DNA of 64,000 nt, taken from the NCBI RefSeq assembly GCF_000712075.1, contig NZ_JONW01000011.1:1-64000 (forward strand), given 5' to 3'. Below, in pieces: positions 48,768 through 58,406 of the stretch (positions are counted from its first letter, which is position 1; every line of letters begins with the position of its first letter). Source of the DNA: Caulobacter sp. UNC358MFTsu5.1 (lineage in GTDB: Bacteria; Pseudomonadota; Alphaproteobacteria; Caulobacterales; Caulobacteraceae). Under the pieces are notes generated by a model. That model had not been told where the DNA came from. It searched no databases and was given only the letters and a program-made list of their open reading frames with translations. The position numbers and the translations under genes were made by a program.

Positions 48768-50444
48768 ATGTTCAGCTTGCCCAAAACCGTCGCCGCCGCG
48801 GCCTTCAGCGCCGCCGTCCTCGCCGCTCCCCTGGCGCACGCCGCGCCGGTCGAGACGCCCAAGCCCAAGCTGGTGGTGGTGATCTCGATCGACCAGTTCA
48901 GCGCCAGCCTGTTCGAGCAGTATCGCGCCGACTTCCACGGCGGCCTGGGCCGGATGGCGCGGCAGGGGACGGTCTATCCCAGCGGCTTCCAGTCGCACGG
49001 CATGACCGAGACCTGCCCCGGCCACTCCACCCTGCTGACGGGCAAGTATCCAAACAAGACCGGCATCGTCGCCAACGACTTCTACGACCTGGCGACCGGC
49101 AAGAAGACCTACTGCCTGGCCGATCCGTCGGTCGTCCTGGCCAACGACCCGTCGGGCGGCGGCCGTCTGGCCAGCCCCAAGTTGCTGATGGCCGACGCCT
49201 ATGGCGACTGGCTGAAGGCGGTGTCGCCCAAGAGCCGGGTCTACGCCGTGTCGGGCAAGGACCGCGGCGCGATCAACATGGCCGGTCACAAGGCCGACGG
49301 GGTGTTCTGGCTGGAGACCCGCTTCGGCATGACCACCTGGGTCTCGCCGGGCGAGGACGCCAAGGCCAAGCTGGCCCCGGTGGCGGCGTTCAACGCCAAG
49401 CTGACAGCCGACCAGAAGAAGCATCCGTTCACCTGGACCTATGGCGACAAGCGCTGCGCGGCGCTGGAGGACGATTACGTCACCGGCGGCCGGTCGTGGC
49501 GCGCGGCCCTGCCGCGCCCGGCGCCCAAGGACGAGGCGACGGCGACCGACGACCTGTCGGTCAGTCCCTACACCGACCGGGTCACGCTCGACGCGGCCCA
49601 GGCCCTGCGCGACGAGTTCAAGCTGGGCGACGGCGAGGCGACCGACGTCCTGACGATCAGCCTGTCGGCCACCGACTTCATCGGCCACCGCTTCGGCACC
49701 AAGGGGCCGGAGATGTGCGACCACCTGCTGCGGCTGGACGACCGGCTGGGCGTGTTCCTCGACAGCCTCGACAAGGTCAAGGGCCAGGTCCTGGTCGTGC
49801 TGGCCGCCGACCACGGCGGTTCGGACTTCCCCGAGCGCCTGGCCCAGCAGGGCTACGACGCCGGCCGGGTGCCGCCCGCCCAGTGGCTGAAGGACCTGAA
49901 CGCGACGCTGCGCGGTCAGCTGGCCCTGGCCTACGATCCGCTGGTCCAGGCCGGCGGGATCGAGTCGCTCTACGTGGTCGGCCCCGACGGCAAGACGCCG
50001 ACGGTCGGCGACCACGCCCGGATCACGACGGCGGCCCTGGCGGTCCTGGCCAAGCGGCCCGAGGTCTACGCCGCCTACGACTCCAACACCCTGTTCACGA
50101 TGGCCCCGCCGCCCAAGGGCACGCCGCCGGACGAGATCAGCGTCGCCGAGCGCATGCGCCGCAGCGCCTACCCCGGCCGGGTGGGCGACATCCTGGTGGC
50201 CTTCCAGCCGTACCAGACCCCGGCCTCGGCGGGCGCGACCTACGTGGCCAGCCACGGCAGCCCGTGGAACTACGACCGCCGGGTGCCGATCCTGTTCTGG
50301 TGGAAGGGCGGCCCGGCCCGCGAGCGGGTGCTGCCGATCGAGACGGTCGACATCGCCCCGACGATCGCGGCGGTGACGGGCGTGCCGGTCCCCGCCGACG
50401 TGGACGGGCGCTGCCTGCCGCTGGGGGCGGGACCGGGCTGCTGA
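48768..50444 (+). CDS. PafA-like alkaline phosphatase, exported
   Basis: A 558-residue periplasmic phosphatase of the alkaline phosphatase superfamily. A signal peptide ending APLAHA is followed by the zinc-site start VVVISIDQFSAS (Asp42) and the nucleophile region GMTETCPGHSTLLTG (probable Thr82). Later zinc ligands lie in SATDFIGHRFG, LAADHGGSD and VASHGSPWNYDRRVPILFWW. It is related to PafA, a phosphate-irrepressible phosphomonoesterase. No phosphate-regulon box was recognised upstream. Confidence 0.88.
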   Translation: MFSLPKTVAAAAFSAAVLAAPLAHAAPVETPKPKLVVVISIDQFSASLFEQYRADFHGGLGRMARQGTVYPSGFQSHGMTETCPGHSTLLTGKYPNKTGIVANDFYDLATGKKTYCLADPSVVLANDPSGGGRLASPKLLMADAYGDWLKAVSPKSRVYAVSGKDRGAINMAGHKADGVFWLETRFGMTTWVSPGEDAKAKLAPVAAFNAKLTADQKKHPFTWTYGDKRCAALEDDYVTGGRSWRAALPRPAPKDEATATDDLSVSPYTDRVTLDAAQALRDEFKLGDGEATDVLTISLSATDFIGHRFGTKGPEMCDHLLRLDDRLGVFLDSLDKVKGQVLVVLAADHGGSDFPERLAQQGYDAGRVPPAQWLKDLNATLRGQLALAYDPLVQAGGIESLYVVGPDGKTPTVGDHARITTAALAVLAKRPEVYAAYDSNTLFTMAPPPKGTPPDEISVAERMRRSAYPGRVGDILVAFQPYQTPASAGATYVASHGSPWNYDRRVPILFWWKGGPARERVLPIETVDIAPTIAAVTGVPVPADVDGRCLPLGAGPGC

Positions 50445-50452
50445 GTGCGGCT

Positions 50453-50478
50453 GGGGACATGCACATGTGCATGTCCCC
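50453..50478. repeat. GGGGACA palindrome
   Basis: A perfect 26-base palindrome starts GGGGACATGCAC and ends TGTCCCC, nine bases past the phosphatase stop. It is a member of the same family as at 13432 and 47649. Confidence 0.85.
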
Positions 50479-50536
50479 GTCCTAGCCTCGACCGCCGGGA
50501 GAGGGTTACGGTACGCCAAAACCCCGGGGAGCCTCC

Positions 50537-53098
50537 ATGTCACGACGCCTGTTCGCGCTCACCGCCCTGACGCTCGTGACGACCGCAGCCCACGCCCAGC
50601 CCACCCAGGATCAGCTGGACCGCTTCGCGGCCGAGCTGCAGGTGCGCTACCAGGTGCTGGACAACCGTCCGGCCCCCGCCGTGTGCGCGCCGTCGCCGTC
50701 GTGCCATCTGGCCGAGCTGAACCTGACGGCGCCCAAGGCTCCCGCCGCCGGCTGGTCGATCTACTTCAGCAGCGTCACCCCGATCCTGCAGGCCGACAAC
50801 GACGGTTTCGCCCTGAGCCACATCAACGGCGACCTCTATCGCCTGACCCCCACGGCGGCCTTCGCCGGCTTCGCGCCGGGGCGGCCGGTCCGCATCCCCC
50901 TGAAGCTGGCGGGCCATCAGCTGTCCGAGCTGTACCCGATGCCCAACTACTATGTGGCCGGCGACGGGCTGGCGGCGCGGACCGTCGCCAGCACCCGGCC
51001 CGTGGTCGATCCCGAGACCGGCCTGGAAAGCCTGCCGTTCGTGGCCCCCTTCACCGACGAGGCCCGGCTGGCCGGCGGTTCGGCTGCCGACGCCACGGTC
51101 TGGGCCACGGCGGCCCGGGTCTATGCGGTCAACGCGGCCGCCGGGACCAGCGTCCAGCCCGTTCCGGCCACGGCGGTCCTGCCCACGCCGCTGAGGACCA
51201 GGCCGGACCCGAAGGGCGGATCGCTGGACCTGTCGCGCGGCGTGAAGGTCTCGGTCGGCGGCCTGCCGCGCGCCGAGCTCGAGGCGGCGCTCGGCCGTCT
51301 GGCAAAGGCCGGGGCGGGCGAGGGCGCCCGGGGCGTCCCGCTGCGGGTCCGGCTGGTTCCCGACGAGAAGCTGGCCCTGGGCGGCTATCGGCTGGCGATC
51401 AAGACGAGCGGGATCGAGATCGTCGCCTCCGACCCCGAGGGCGCGGCCAACGGCCTGGCCTCGCTGGCCCAGTTGGTGGACGCCCGGCGAACGGTTCCGC
51501 TGCTGACGGTCGACGACGCCCCGCGCTTCGACTTCCGGGGCCTGCATGTCGACGTGGCCCGCAACTTCCACTCCAAGGCCGAGATCCTGGCGATCCTCGA
51601 CCAGATGGCGGCCTACAAGCTGAACCGCCTGCACCTGCATCTGGCCGACGACGAAGGCTGGCGGGTCGAGATCGCGGGGCTGCCGGAGCTGACCGACATC
51701 GGTTCGCGCCGCTGCCACGATCCCGGCGAGCGGACCTGCCTGCTGCCGCAGCTGGGCGCGGGGCCGGACCCGTCGACGCCAGTCAACGGCTACTACACGC
51801 GCGCCGACTACATCGAGATCGTCCGCGCGGCTCAGGCGCGGCATATCCAGGTGATCCCGTCCTTCGACATGCCGGGCCATTCGCGGGCGGCGATCAAGGC
51901 GATGGAGGCCCGCGCCGCTCGCCTGCGCGCCGAAGGGGCGCCGGAGGCCGAGGCCGGCCGCTATCTGCTGAGCGAGGCTGAGAACAAGAGCGTCTACAGC
52001 AGCATCCAGCACTACGACGACAACACCATCAACGTGTGCCTCGACAGCGCCTACGCCTTCCTGGGCAAGGTGGTGGACGAGATGGCCGCCCTGCACGCGG
52101 CCGCCGGCCAGCCGCTGACCCGCTACCACATCGGCGCGGACGAGACGCCCGGCGCCTGGAGCGCCTCGCCGGCCTGCGCGGCCTACGAGGCCAAGACCGG
52201 GATCAAGCCAGCCGACCTGGGCGGCCACTTCATCGAGAAGGTCTCGGCCCTGCTGGCGCAGAAGGGCGTGACGCCGGCCGGCTGGAGCGACGGCATGGGC
52301 CACGCCAAGCCCGACCGCATGCCGGCCAAGGTCCACTCCAATAACTGGGGCGCCCTGGCCGGGGAGGGGCCCGCCAGCGCCCACGTCCAGGCCAACCAGG
52401 GCTGGGAGGTGGTGATCTCGACGCCCGAGGTGATGTACTTCGACAGCCCCCAGGCCGCCGACCCCAAGGAGCGCGGCTACGACTGGCCCTCGCGCGCCAC
52501 CGACACCCGCAAGGTGTTCGACTTCATGCCCGAGAACCTGCCGGCCCACGCCGAGCTGTGGGCCGACCTGCGCGGCAGGCCCCAGGCCTCGAAGGACGAC
52601 CACCCGCTGGAGCCCGGCGTGCGCTTCAACGGCCTGCAGGGCCAGCTGTGGAGCGAGACGATCCGTTCGGACGCCCAGGTCGACTACATGCTGTACCCGC
52701 GCCTGCTGGCCCTGGCCGAGCGGGCCTGGCACGGCGCCAACTGGGAGACGCCCTACGTCCCGGGCAAGGGCTACGATCCCACGACCGGCGCCTTCACCGA
52801 CGCGATGCGGGCCCGGCGCGACGCCGACTGGGCCGCCTTCGCCAACCTGCTGGGCGGGCGCGAACTGGCGCGGCTGGACGCGGCCGGCGTGGCCTACCGG
52901 ATCCCCACGGTCGGGGCGGTGGTCGAGGACGGCAGGCTGCGGGCCAATGTCGAGTTCCCCGGCCTACCGATCGAATACCGGGTCGAGGGCGGCGCCTGGC
53001 GGCCCTATGCGCCGGACGCGCCGGTCGCCGGGCGAGTCGAGGTCCGGGCCCGTTCGGCCGACGGAAAGCATGCGGGGCGGAGTCTGTTCGTCCCCTGA
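50537..53098 (+). CDS. Family 20 beta-N-acetylhexosaminidase, exported
   Basis: An 853-residue glycosidase that removes terminal GlcNAc or GalNAc from chitin or glycans. After a signal peptide (MSRRLFALTALTLVTTAAHA) come a carbohydrate-binding N-terminal CHB_HEX-like domain and a beta-hexosaminidase N-domain. The TIM barrel has FDFRGLHVDVARNFH, LHLHLADDEGWRVEI and catalytic Asp535-Glu536 in HIGADETPGAW. A C-terminal Ig-like tail follows. The neighbouring TonB receptor could import the sugar. Confidence 0.92.
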   Translation: MSRRLFALTALTLVTTAAHAQPTQDQLDRFAAELQVRYQVLDNRPAPAVCAPSPSCHLAELNLTAPKAPAAGWSIYFSSVTPILQADNDGFALSHINGDLYRLTPTAAFAGFAPGRPVRIPLKLAGHQLSELYPMPNYYVAGDGLAARTVASTRPVVDPETGLESLPFVAPFTDEARLAGGSAADATVWATAARVYAVNAAAGTSVQPVPATAVLPTPLRTRPDPKGGSLDLSRGVKVSVGGLPRAELEAALGRLAKAGAGEGARGVPLRVRLVPDEKLALGGYRLAIKTSGIEIVASDPEGAANGLASLAQLVDARRTVPLLTVDDAPRFDFRGLHVDVARNFHSKAEILAILDQMAAYKLNRLHLHLADDEGWRVEIAGLPELTDIGSRRCHDPGERTCLLPQLGAGPDPSTPVNGYYTRADYIEIVRAAQARHIQVIPSFDMPGHSRAAIKAMEARAARLRAEGAPEAEAGRYLLSEAENKSVYSSIQHYDDNTINVCLDSAYAFLGKVVDEMAALHAAAGQPLTRYHIGADETPGAWSASPACAAYEAKTGIKPADLGGHFIEKVSALLAQKGVTPAGWSDGMGHAKPDRMPAKVHSNNWGALAGEGPASAHVQANQGWEVVISTPEVMYFDSPQAADPKERGYDWPSRATDTRKVFDFMPENLPAHAELWADLRGRPQASKDDHPLEPGVRFNGLQGQLWSETIRSDAQVDYMLYPRLLALAERAWHGANWETPYVPGKGYDPTTGAFTDAMRARRDADWAAFANLLGGRELARLDAAGVAYRIPTVGAVVEDGRLRANVEFPGLPIEYRVEGGAWRPYAPDAPVAGRVEVRARSADGKHAGRSLFVP

Positions 53099-53441
53099 CC
53101 GGGCCGTGGGTCCTCTCGTGCGCCTACGGAAAAGTCCGTGGAAATCGGCCGCCCCGGCGGTGGGACGCGAAGGTCGCCCCGGCGCCGGAATCCTGATCAT
53201 CGCACTGCACAAAAAGCATGGCGGGCGCCGTGCAAAGGGGCGCCGGAGGGCCTGAAGGCCCCCGTTACGGTCCCGTGACGGTCGCGGCGCTTGCAGAAAT
53301 TTCAGCTTCGACGAACTGTTTCAATCGCGGCATCGCCGTGAGTTGCGTCTGTATTCGCGTTCAATGACAAGAACACGACCATCGGGAAACGTCAGAGAGG
53401 AGAAAAACAATCGCGCCTAGACGGCGCACGAGGGGGTATAC
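53099..53441. other. Intergenic region before the second TonB receptor
   Basis: This 343-base gap holds no gene. Two small hairpins at 53248-53261 (GGGCCTGAAGGCCC) and 53264-53279 (GTTACGG/CCGTGAC) could end the hexosaminidase transcript. The sequence from 53290 on is A/T-richer and probably holds the receptor promoter. GAGGGGG at 53428-53434 is the receptor ribosome binding site. Confidence 0.5.
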
Positions 53442-56003
53442 ATGAATAGTCGTTCGCGTAACATCCTGTTCGCGGGAGTTTCGACCGTCGGAATCGCTTT
53501 CGCCATTGCTGCAAATGCTTATGCAGCCGACACTCCGGAACCTTCTCCCGACGTCGCCGAACTCGAGGCCGTGATCGTCACCGGCACGCGCACCACCGGC
53601 ATGAAGGCCGTCGACAGCCCCGCGCCGATCACCGTCCTGGGCAGCGACGTGCTCAAGAAGACCGGCCAGCCGGACATGATCCAGGCCCTGGCCCAGAACG
53701 TGCCGTCGTTCAACGCCCAGGCCTTCGGCGGTGACACCGCCGCCCTGACCCTGTCGGCCAAGCTGCGCGGCGTCAGCCCCAACCACACCCTGGTCCTGCT
53801 GAACGGCAAGCGCCGTCACGGCACCGCCAACCTGGCCGTGCTGGGCGGGGCCTATCAGGGCGGCGCCGCCGCGGACCTGAACTTCATCCCGCTGGCCTCG
53901 GTCGAGCACGTCGAAGTGCTGCTGGAAGGCGCGGCCGCCCAGTACGGCACCGACGCCATCGCCGGCGTCATCAACATCATCCAGAAGAAGGCCACGTCCG
54001 GCGGTGAGGTGATCATCAACGGCGGCGGCTACATGGACGGCGGCGGCACGACCGGCGACCTGGCCATCAACGTCGGCCTGGCGCCGACCGAGAACTCGTA
54101 CCTGAATCTGACCGGCGAGACCAAGTACCACGGCTACAGCTTCCGCGGGGCCTACGACCCGCGCGTGGTGGACACGCCCTACAACACCGGCGCCACCAAC
54201 AGCCCGGCCAAGAGCTATCCGCAGGTCATCAACGCGCCGAACTGGCCGTACGTGAACCGCATCTCGGGCGACGCCCAGTACCGCCAGACCGTGCTGGCCT
54301 ATAACGGCGGCGTCCAGGTCACCCCGGACATCGAGGTCTACAGCTTCGGCACCATCGCGCGGAAATGGAGCGCCGCGCACGAGAACTACCGCCTGCCCAA
54401 CGTCGTGAAGGGCAAGATGGCGACCGACATCCCGTTCCCGCTGGGCTTCGATCCCAAGGAGTCGATCACCGAGACCGACTACGCGATCACCGGCGGGATC
54501 AGCGGCGTGACCAACGCCTGGAACTGGGACCTGAGCTCGACCTGGGGCAAGGACGACGACTCCGTCAACGTGCTGGATACGGCCAACGCCTCGCTCTACG
54601 CCGACACCTCCACGACGACGGCCAAGGGCTACACGCCGACCGACATCCACGCGGGCGGCTTCATCAACACCCAGTGGAGCAACACCCTCGACGTCAGCCA
54701 CGAGTTCGACGTCGGCCTGGCCGGCCCCCTGACCTTCGCGGCCGGCGCCGAATACCGCAAGGAAAGCTACGAGATCACGGCCGGCGAGGTGGCCACCTAT
54801 TACGGCGGCGGCTCGCAGTCGTACTTCGGCTTCGCCCCGGTCAACGCCGGCAAGCACAAGCGCAACAACAAGGCGGTCTATGTCGACCTGGCCGTCAGCC
54901 CGATCGAGCCGCTGAAGCTGGACGCCGCGGTCCGCTACGAGGACTTCAGCGACTTCGGCGACACCACCGTCGCCAAGCTGACGGGCCGCTACGACTTCTC
55001 GCCGGCCGTCGCCGTGCGCGGCACGGTCAGCACCGGCTTCCGCGCCCCGACCCTGGCGGAGTCTTACTATTCGGGCATCAACGTCTCGCCCAGCTCGATC
55101 AGCGGCCAGCTGCCGCCAAACTCGCCCGGCGCGGCCCTGCTGGGCATCAACGGCCTCAAGCCCGAGAAGTCCGAGAACATCAGCGTCGGCCTGGTCACCC
55201 ACCTGGCGCCCAAGCTGACCATGACGCTGGACGCCTACCAGATCAAAATCAAGAACCGCATCGTCAGCTCGGGCACGCTGTACGGCGAGAACGTGATCAC
55301 CGTGAACGGCAACAAGGTGACCAACGGCATCGTCTCGCCGGCGGTCATCGCGGCCCTGGCGGCCAACGGCGTCAATGTCGACCCGACGATCCGCACCAAC
55401 GCCACCTACAGCGTCGGCGCCAACATGTTCGTCAACGGCCTGGACACCAAGACCAAGGGGATCGACTTCGTCGGCACCTACTACAGCGACTTCGGCGACT
55501 GGGGCCGGGTCGATTGGTCGCTGAGCGCCAGCTACAACAAGACCGAGGTGACCAAGATCGCGCCGAACCCGCCGGGCCTGGACCCGACGCTGACCCTGTT
55601 CGACGCCATCGCGATCGCCAACCTGGAAGACACCTCGCCCAAGTACAAGGTCATCGCCGGCGGCTACTGGAGCCTGGGCAAGTTCGCGATGAACCTGAAG
55701 GAGACCTTCTACGGCGAGACCTCGGGCCTGAGCACCGACAGCGGTTCGTCGGCGCTGATGAAGACCAAGATCAAGCCGGCGATGATCACCGACCTGGACC
55801 TCAGCTACCAGGTCCTGGACAGCGTGAAGGTGTCGATCGGTGCCAACAACCTGCTCAACTACTACCCCAACCGGATCAACGGGCTGCTGCGCGAGCACTA
55901 CCTGAAGAACAACAGCAACGGCTACGTCACCCAGTATCCCTCGTTCTCGCCCTTCGGCATCAACGGCGGCTACTACTACGGCAAGGTCACCTACAGCTTC
56001 TGA
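53442..56003 (+). CDS. TonB-dependent receptor (amine-module locus)
   Basis: An 853-residue outer-membrane receptor. A signal peptide ending NAYAAD is followed by a TonB box-like LEAVIVTGTRTTG, a plug with TLVLLNGKRRHGT and LLEGAAAQYGTDAIAGVINIIQKK, and a barrel ending GKVTYSF. Loops hold long stretches of Asn/Tyr. The ligand is not known. Its position before an amine oxidase, a cytochrome c and a RidA protein suggests uptake of an amine-containing compound, which is inference. A strong terminator lies just behind it. Confidence 0.92.
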   Translation: MNSRSRNILFAGVSTVGIAFAIAANAYAADTPEPSPDVAELEAVIVTGTRTTGMKAVDSPAPITVLGSDVLKKTGQPDMIQALAQNVPSFNAQAFGGDTAALTLSAKLRGVSPNHTLVLLNGKRRHGTANLAVLGGAYQGGAAADLNFIPLASVEHVEVLLEGAAAQYGTDAIAGVINIIQKKATSGGEVIINGGGYMDGGGTTGDLAINVGLAPTENSYLNLTGETKYHGYSFRGAYDPRVVDTPYNTGATNSPAKSYPQVINAPNWPYVNRISGDAQYRQTVLAYNGGVQVTPDIEVYSFGTIARKWSAAHENYRLPNVVKGKMATDIPFPLGFDPKESITETDYAITGGISGVTNAWNWDLSSTWGKDDDSVNVLDTANASLYADTSTTTAKGYTPTDIHAGGFINTQWSNTLDVSHEFDVGLAGPLTFAAGAEYRKESYEITAGEVATYYGGGSQSYFGFAPVNAGKHKRNNKAVYVDLAVSPIEPLKLDAAVRYEDFSDFGDTTVAKLTGRYDFSPAVAVRGTVSTGFRAPTLAESYYSGINVSPSSISGQLPPNSPGAALLGINGLKPEKSENISVGLVTHLAPKLTMTLDAYQIKIKNRIVSSGTLYGENVITVNGNKVTNGIVSPAVIAALAANGVNVDPTIRTNATYSVGANMFVNGLDTKTKGIDFVGTYYSDFGDWGRVDWSLSASYNKTEVTKIAPNPPGLDPTLTLFDAIAIANLEDTSPKYKVIAGGYWSLGKFAMNLKETFYGETSGLSTDSGSSALMKTKIKPAMITDLDLSYQVLDSVKVSIGANNLLNYYPNRINGLLREHYLKNNSNGYVTQYPSFSPFGINGGYYYGKVTYSF

Positions 56004-56031
56004 CCGCGCCTTATCGGTTGAAAAACCAAGG

Positions 56032-56062
56032 AAAAGCCGGGCCTCGCGCCCGGCTTTTCTGC
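56032..56062 (+). terminator. Terminator of the TonB-receptor gene
   Basis: The perfect 11-bp stem AAAAGCCGGGC/GCCCGGCTTTT has a five-base loop and is followed by CTGCG. The rest of the 303-base gap to 56306 holds no gene I can support, only A/T-rich sequence near 56200-56240. Confidence 0.88.
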
Positions 56063-56306
56063 GTTTTCGGCAAACCTTCCGGCGCGCGCCGGCCGATCGG
56101 TCAAATCGCGTTCCCGGGCGTGAAATTTCAGGCCGCCCGCTCTCCGCACAAGCCTGGCTTTAGGCGCCCAAGGGCGGGGCGCCGGGGGCTTTCTCATAAG
56201 AAGATCGAGTTTTTCGCATTGTTGTTGAAACAACGTCGTCTGACATACCCAAGGCGATCGCCTGGCTCGCAGGCGGCCTTTCGCGACAAGAAAAATCGGG
56301 GACGGT

Positions 56307-57911
56307 ATGGGTGATCAATCGACGGTCGTGTCGGGTGGCGTTCTGACGCGGCGACGGTTTTTCGAGGGCTTGGCGGCCTTCGGCGGGGTGTCGCTGGCGA
56401 TGGCCGGCATGGACGCCCTGGGCTTCGGTTTCGCCTCGGCCCAGGCCGCCCCGCCCAAGCTGGAAGGCGACGCCAAGGGAACCAAGGTCGTGGTGCTGGG
56501 CGCGGGCCTGGCCGGCATGACCGCCGCCTACGAACTGACCAAGGCCGGCTACAGCGTCCAGGTGATCGAGGCCCGGTCCTTCGCCGGCGGCCGCTGCCAG
56601 ACGGCGCGCAAGGGCTTCCAGCACACCGACCTGGTCGGCAACAGCCAGACCTGCGAGTTCGACGAGGGGCTCTATATCAACCACGGCCCGTGGCGGATCC
56701 CGTACCACCACCGTTCGACCTTGCACTACACCAAGCTGTTCGGGGTGCAGCTGGAGAGCTTCGTCAACGACAACGACGCGGCCTACGTCTATTTCGAGAA
56801 GGGCGACGGCCCGCTGGCCGGCAAGCCGATCCGCAAGGGCGAGATCGCCGCCGACGCCCGCGGCTACGCCGCCGAGCTGATCGCCAAGGCCGCCTCCAAG
56901 GGCCAGCTCGACGCGCCGCTGACGCCCGAGGACCGCGACCTCTTCGTGGCCTACATGATCAACGAGGGGCGGCTGTCGCCGACCGACCTGGCCTATACGG
57001 GGACCGAGGGGCGGGGCTTCGAGGTCCATCCCGGCGCCGGCGTCGATCCGGGCCCGGGCAAGCCGTCCAAGCCCTACAGCCTGACGGACGTGCTGCACTC
57101 CAAGGCCTGGCGGGTGCTGAGCTCGGTCGCCGGCTACGAGCAGCAGCGAACCATGCTGCAGCCGATCGGCGGCATGGACCAGATCGCCAAGGGCTTCGAG
57201 AAGCACGTCGGGTCGATGATCCGCTACTCGTGCGTGGTCGAGAAGATCAAGCAGTCCGACAAGGGCGTGAAGGTCACCTACCGCGACAAGTTCGGCGAGC
57301 AGGACGTGATCGAGGCCGACTACTGCGTCTGCACCATCCCGCTCAGCGTGCTCAAGAATGTCGACGCCGACTTCTCCAAGCCGTTCAAGGCGGCGATGTC
57401 GGGCGTGTCCTACGCGCCGGTCAACAAGATCGGCCTGCAGATGAAGACCCGCTTCTGGGAGGAGAACCACTTCATCTACGGCGGCCACATCTACAACGAC
57501 ATGCCGGGCATCGGCACGATCACCCTGCCGTCCACCGGCTGGCAGGGGCAGAAGGGCGTGCTGCTGGGCTACTACGCGTTCGGCGGCGAGGCGGCCAAGA
57601 TCAGCGCCAAGAGCCCCGCCGACCGCGCGGCCTTCGCCGTGGCGGCCGGCCAGAAGATCTTCCCCGAATACGCCGAGAACTTCGAGAACGCCTTCTCGTT
57701 CAGCTGGCACCTGGCCGAGTTCAATCTGGGCGGCTGGGCCGAGTGGGGCGAGGAGGGGCGCAAGAACGCCTATCCGGTCCTGACCGAGCCCGACGGCCGC
57801 GTCTATCTGGCCGGCGAGCACCTGACCTATCTGGGCGGCTGGCAGGCGGGCGCCATCGAGTCGGCCTGGCAGCAGATCGGCAAGATCCATGCGCGGGTGA
57901 TCAAGGCGTGA
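56307..57911 (+). CDS. Flavin monoamine oxidase family protein, Tat-exported
   Basis: A 534-residue FAD amine oxidase. A twin-arginine signal (LTRRRFFEGLAAFGGVSL) indicates export of the folded, FAD-bound enzyme. The dinucleotide motif is VVVLGAGLAGMTAAYELTKAGYSVQVIEARSFAGGRC. The C-terminal FAD-binding end is GRVYLAGEHLTYLGGWQAGAIESAW. It oxidises an amine to an imine, using O2 or a carrier. The next gene is a cytochrome c, so that cytochrome may take the electrons. The substrate is unknown. Confidence 0.9.
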   Translation: MGDQSTVVSGGVLTRRRFFEGLAAFGGVSLAMAGMDALGFGFASAQAAPPKLEGDAKGTKVVVLGAGLAGMTAAYELTKAGYSVQVIEARSFAGGRCQTARKGFQHTDLVGNSQTCEFDEGLYINHGPWRIPYHHRSTLHYTKLFGVQLESFVNDNDAAYVYFEKGDGPLAGKPIRKGEIAADARGYAAELIAKAASKGQLDAPLTPEDRDLFVAYMINEGRLSPTDLAYTGTEGRGFEVHPGAGVDPGPGKPSKPYSLTDVLHSKAWRVLSSVAGYEQQRTMLQPIGGMDQIAKGFEKHVGSMIRYSCVVEKIKQSDKGVKVTYRDKFGEQDVIEADYCVCTIPLSVLKNVDADFSKPFKAAMSGVSYAPVNKIGLQMKTRFWEENHFIYGGHIYNDMPGIGTITLPSTGWQGQKGVLLGYYAFGGEAAKISAKSPADRAAFAVAAGQKIFPEYAENFENAFSFSWHLAEFNLGGWAEWGEEGRKNAYPVLTEPDGRVYLAGEHLTYLGGWQAGAIESAWQQIGKIHARVIKA

Positions 57912-57952
57912 AGTCGCGCTATGCCTTCGTCACCGTTCCTCGGGGAGTTTCC

Positions 57953-58345
57953 ATGAGTCGTTCGATCGCCTTCGTTTGCGGCCTGCTGGCCGTGTCCGCC
58001 GCTTCCACGACGGCCTTGGCCGCCACGCCGCAGTCGCTGTTCAACGACAACTGCTCGGCCTGCCACCAGACCACCGGCAAGGGGGTGAAGGGCGCGTTCC
58101 CGGCCCTGGCCGGCGACCCCTTCGTCCAGGGCGACGCCGCCCCGCTGACGGCCACCGTGCTGTCGGGCCGCGCCGGCATGCCGGCCTTCAAGGACGACAT
58201 CAACGACGCCGACCTGTCGGCGATCCTGACCTACATCCGCACGTCCTGGGGCAACAAGGGCAAGCCGGTGACGGCCGCCGACGTCGCCGCCGCCCGCGCC
58301 AAGCTGAAGGCCTCCAAGAAGCCGGCCAGCCTGCAGGCCCACTAG
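57953..58345 (+). CDS. Small periplasmic cytochrome c
   Basis: A 130-residue class I cytochrome c. A signal peptide ending TALA is followed by the heme site C34-SA-C37-H38 and the distal Met in GRAGMPAFKDDINDADLSAILTYIRTSWGN. The C-terminus is Lys-rich. The start at 57953 has GGGGAG upstream. Between the amine oxidase and the RidA gene it is a probable electron acceptor for the oxidase. Confidence 0.9.
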   Translation: MSRSIAFVCGLLAVSAASTTALAATPQSLFNDNCSACHQTTGKGVKGAFPALAGDPFVQGDAAPLTATVLSGRAGMPAFKDDINDADLSAILTYIRTSWGNKGKPVTAADVAAARAKLKASKKPASLQAH

Positions 58346-58406
58346 CCGATCGGGCGGTGGGAGGAATGGCTTTGATCTTTCGGACCCAAATCAACAGGAG
58401 ACGACC

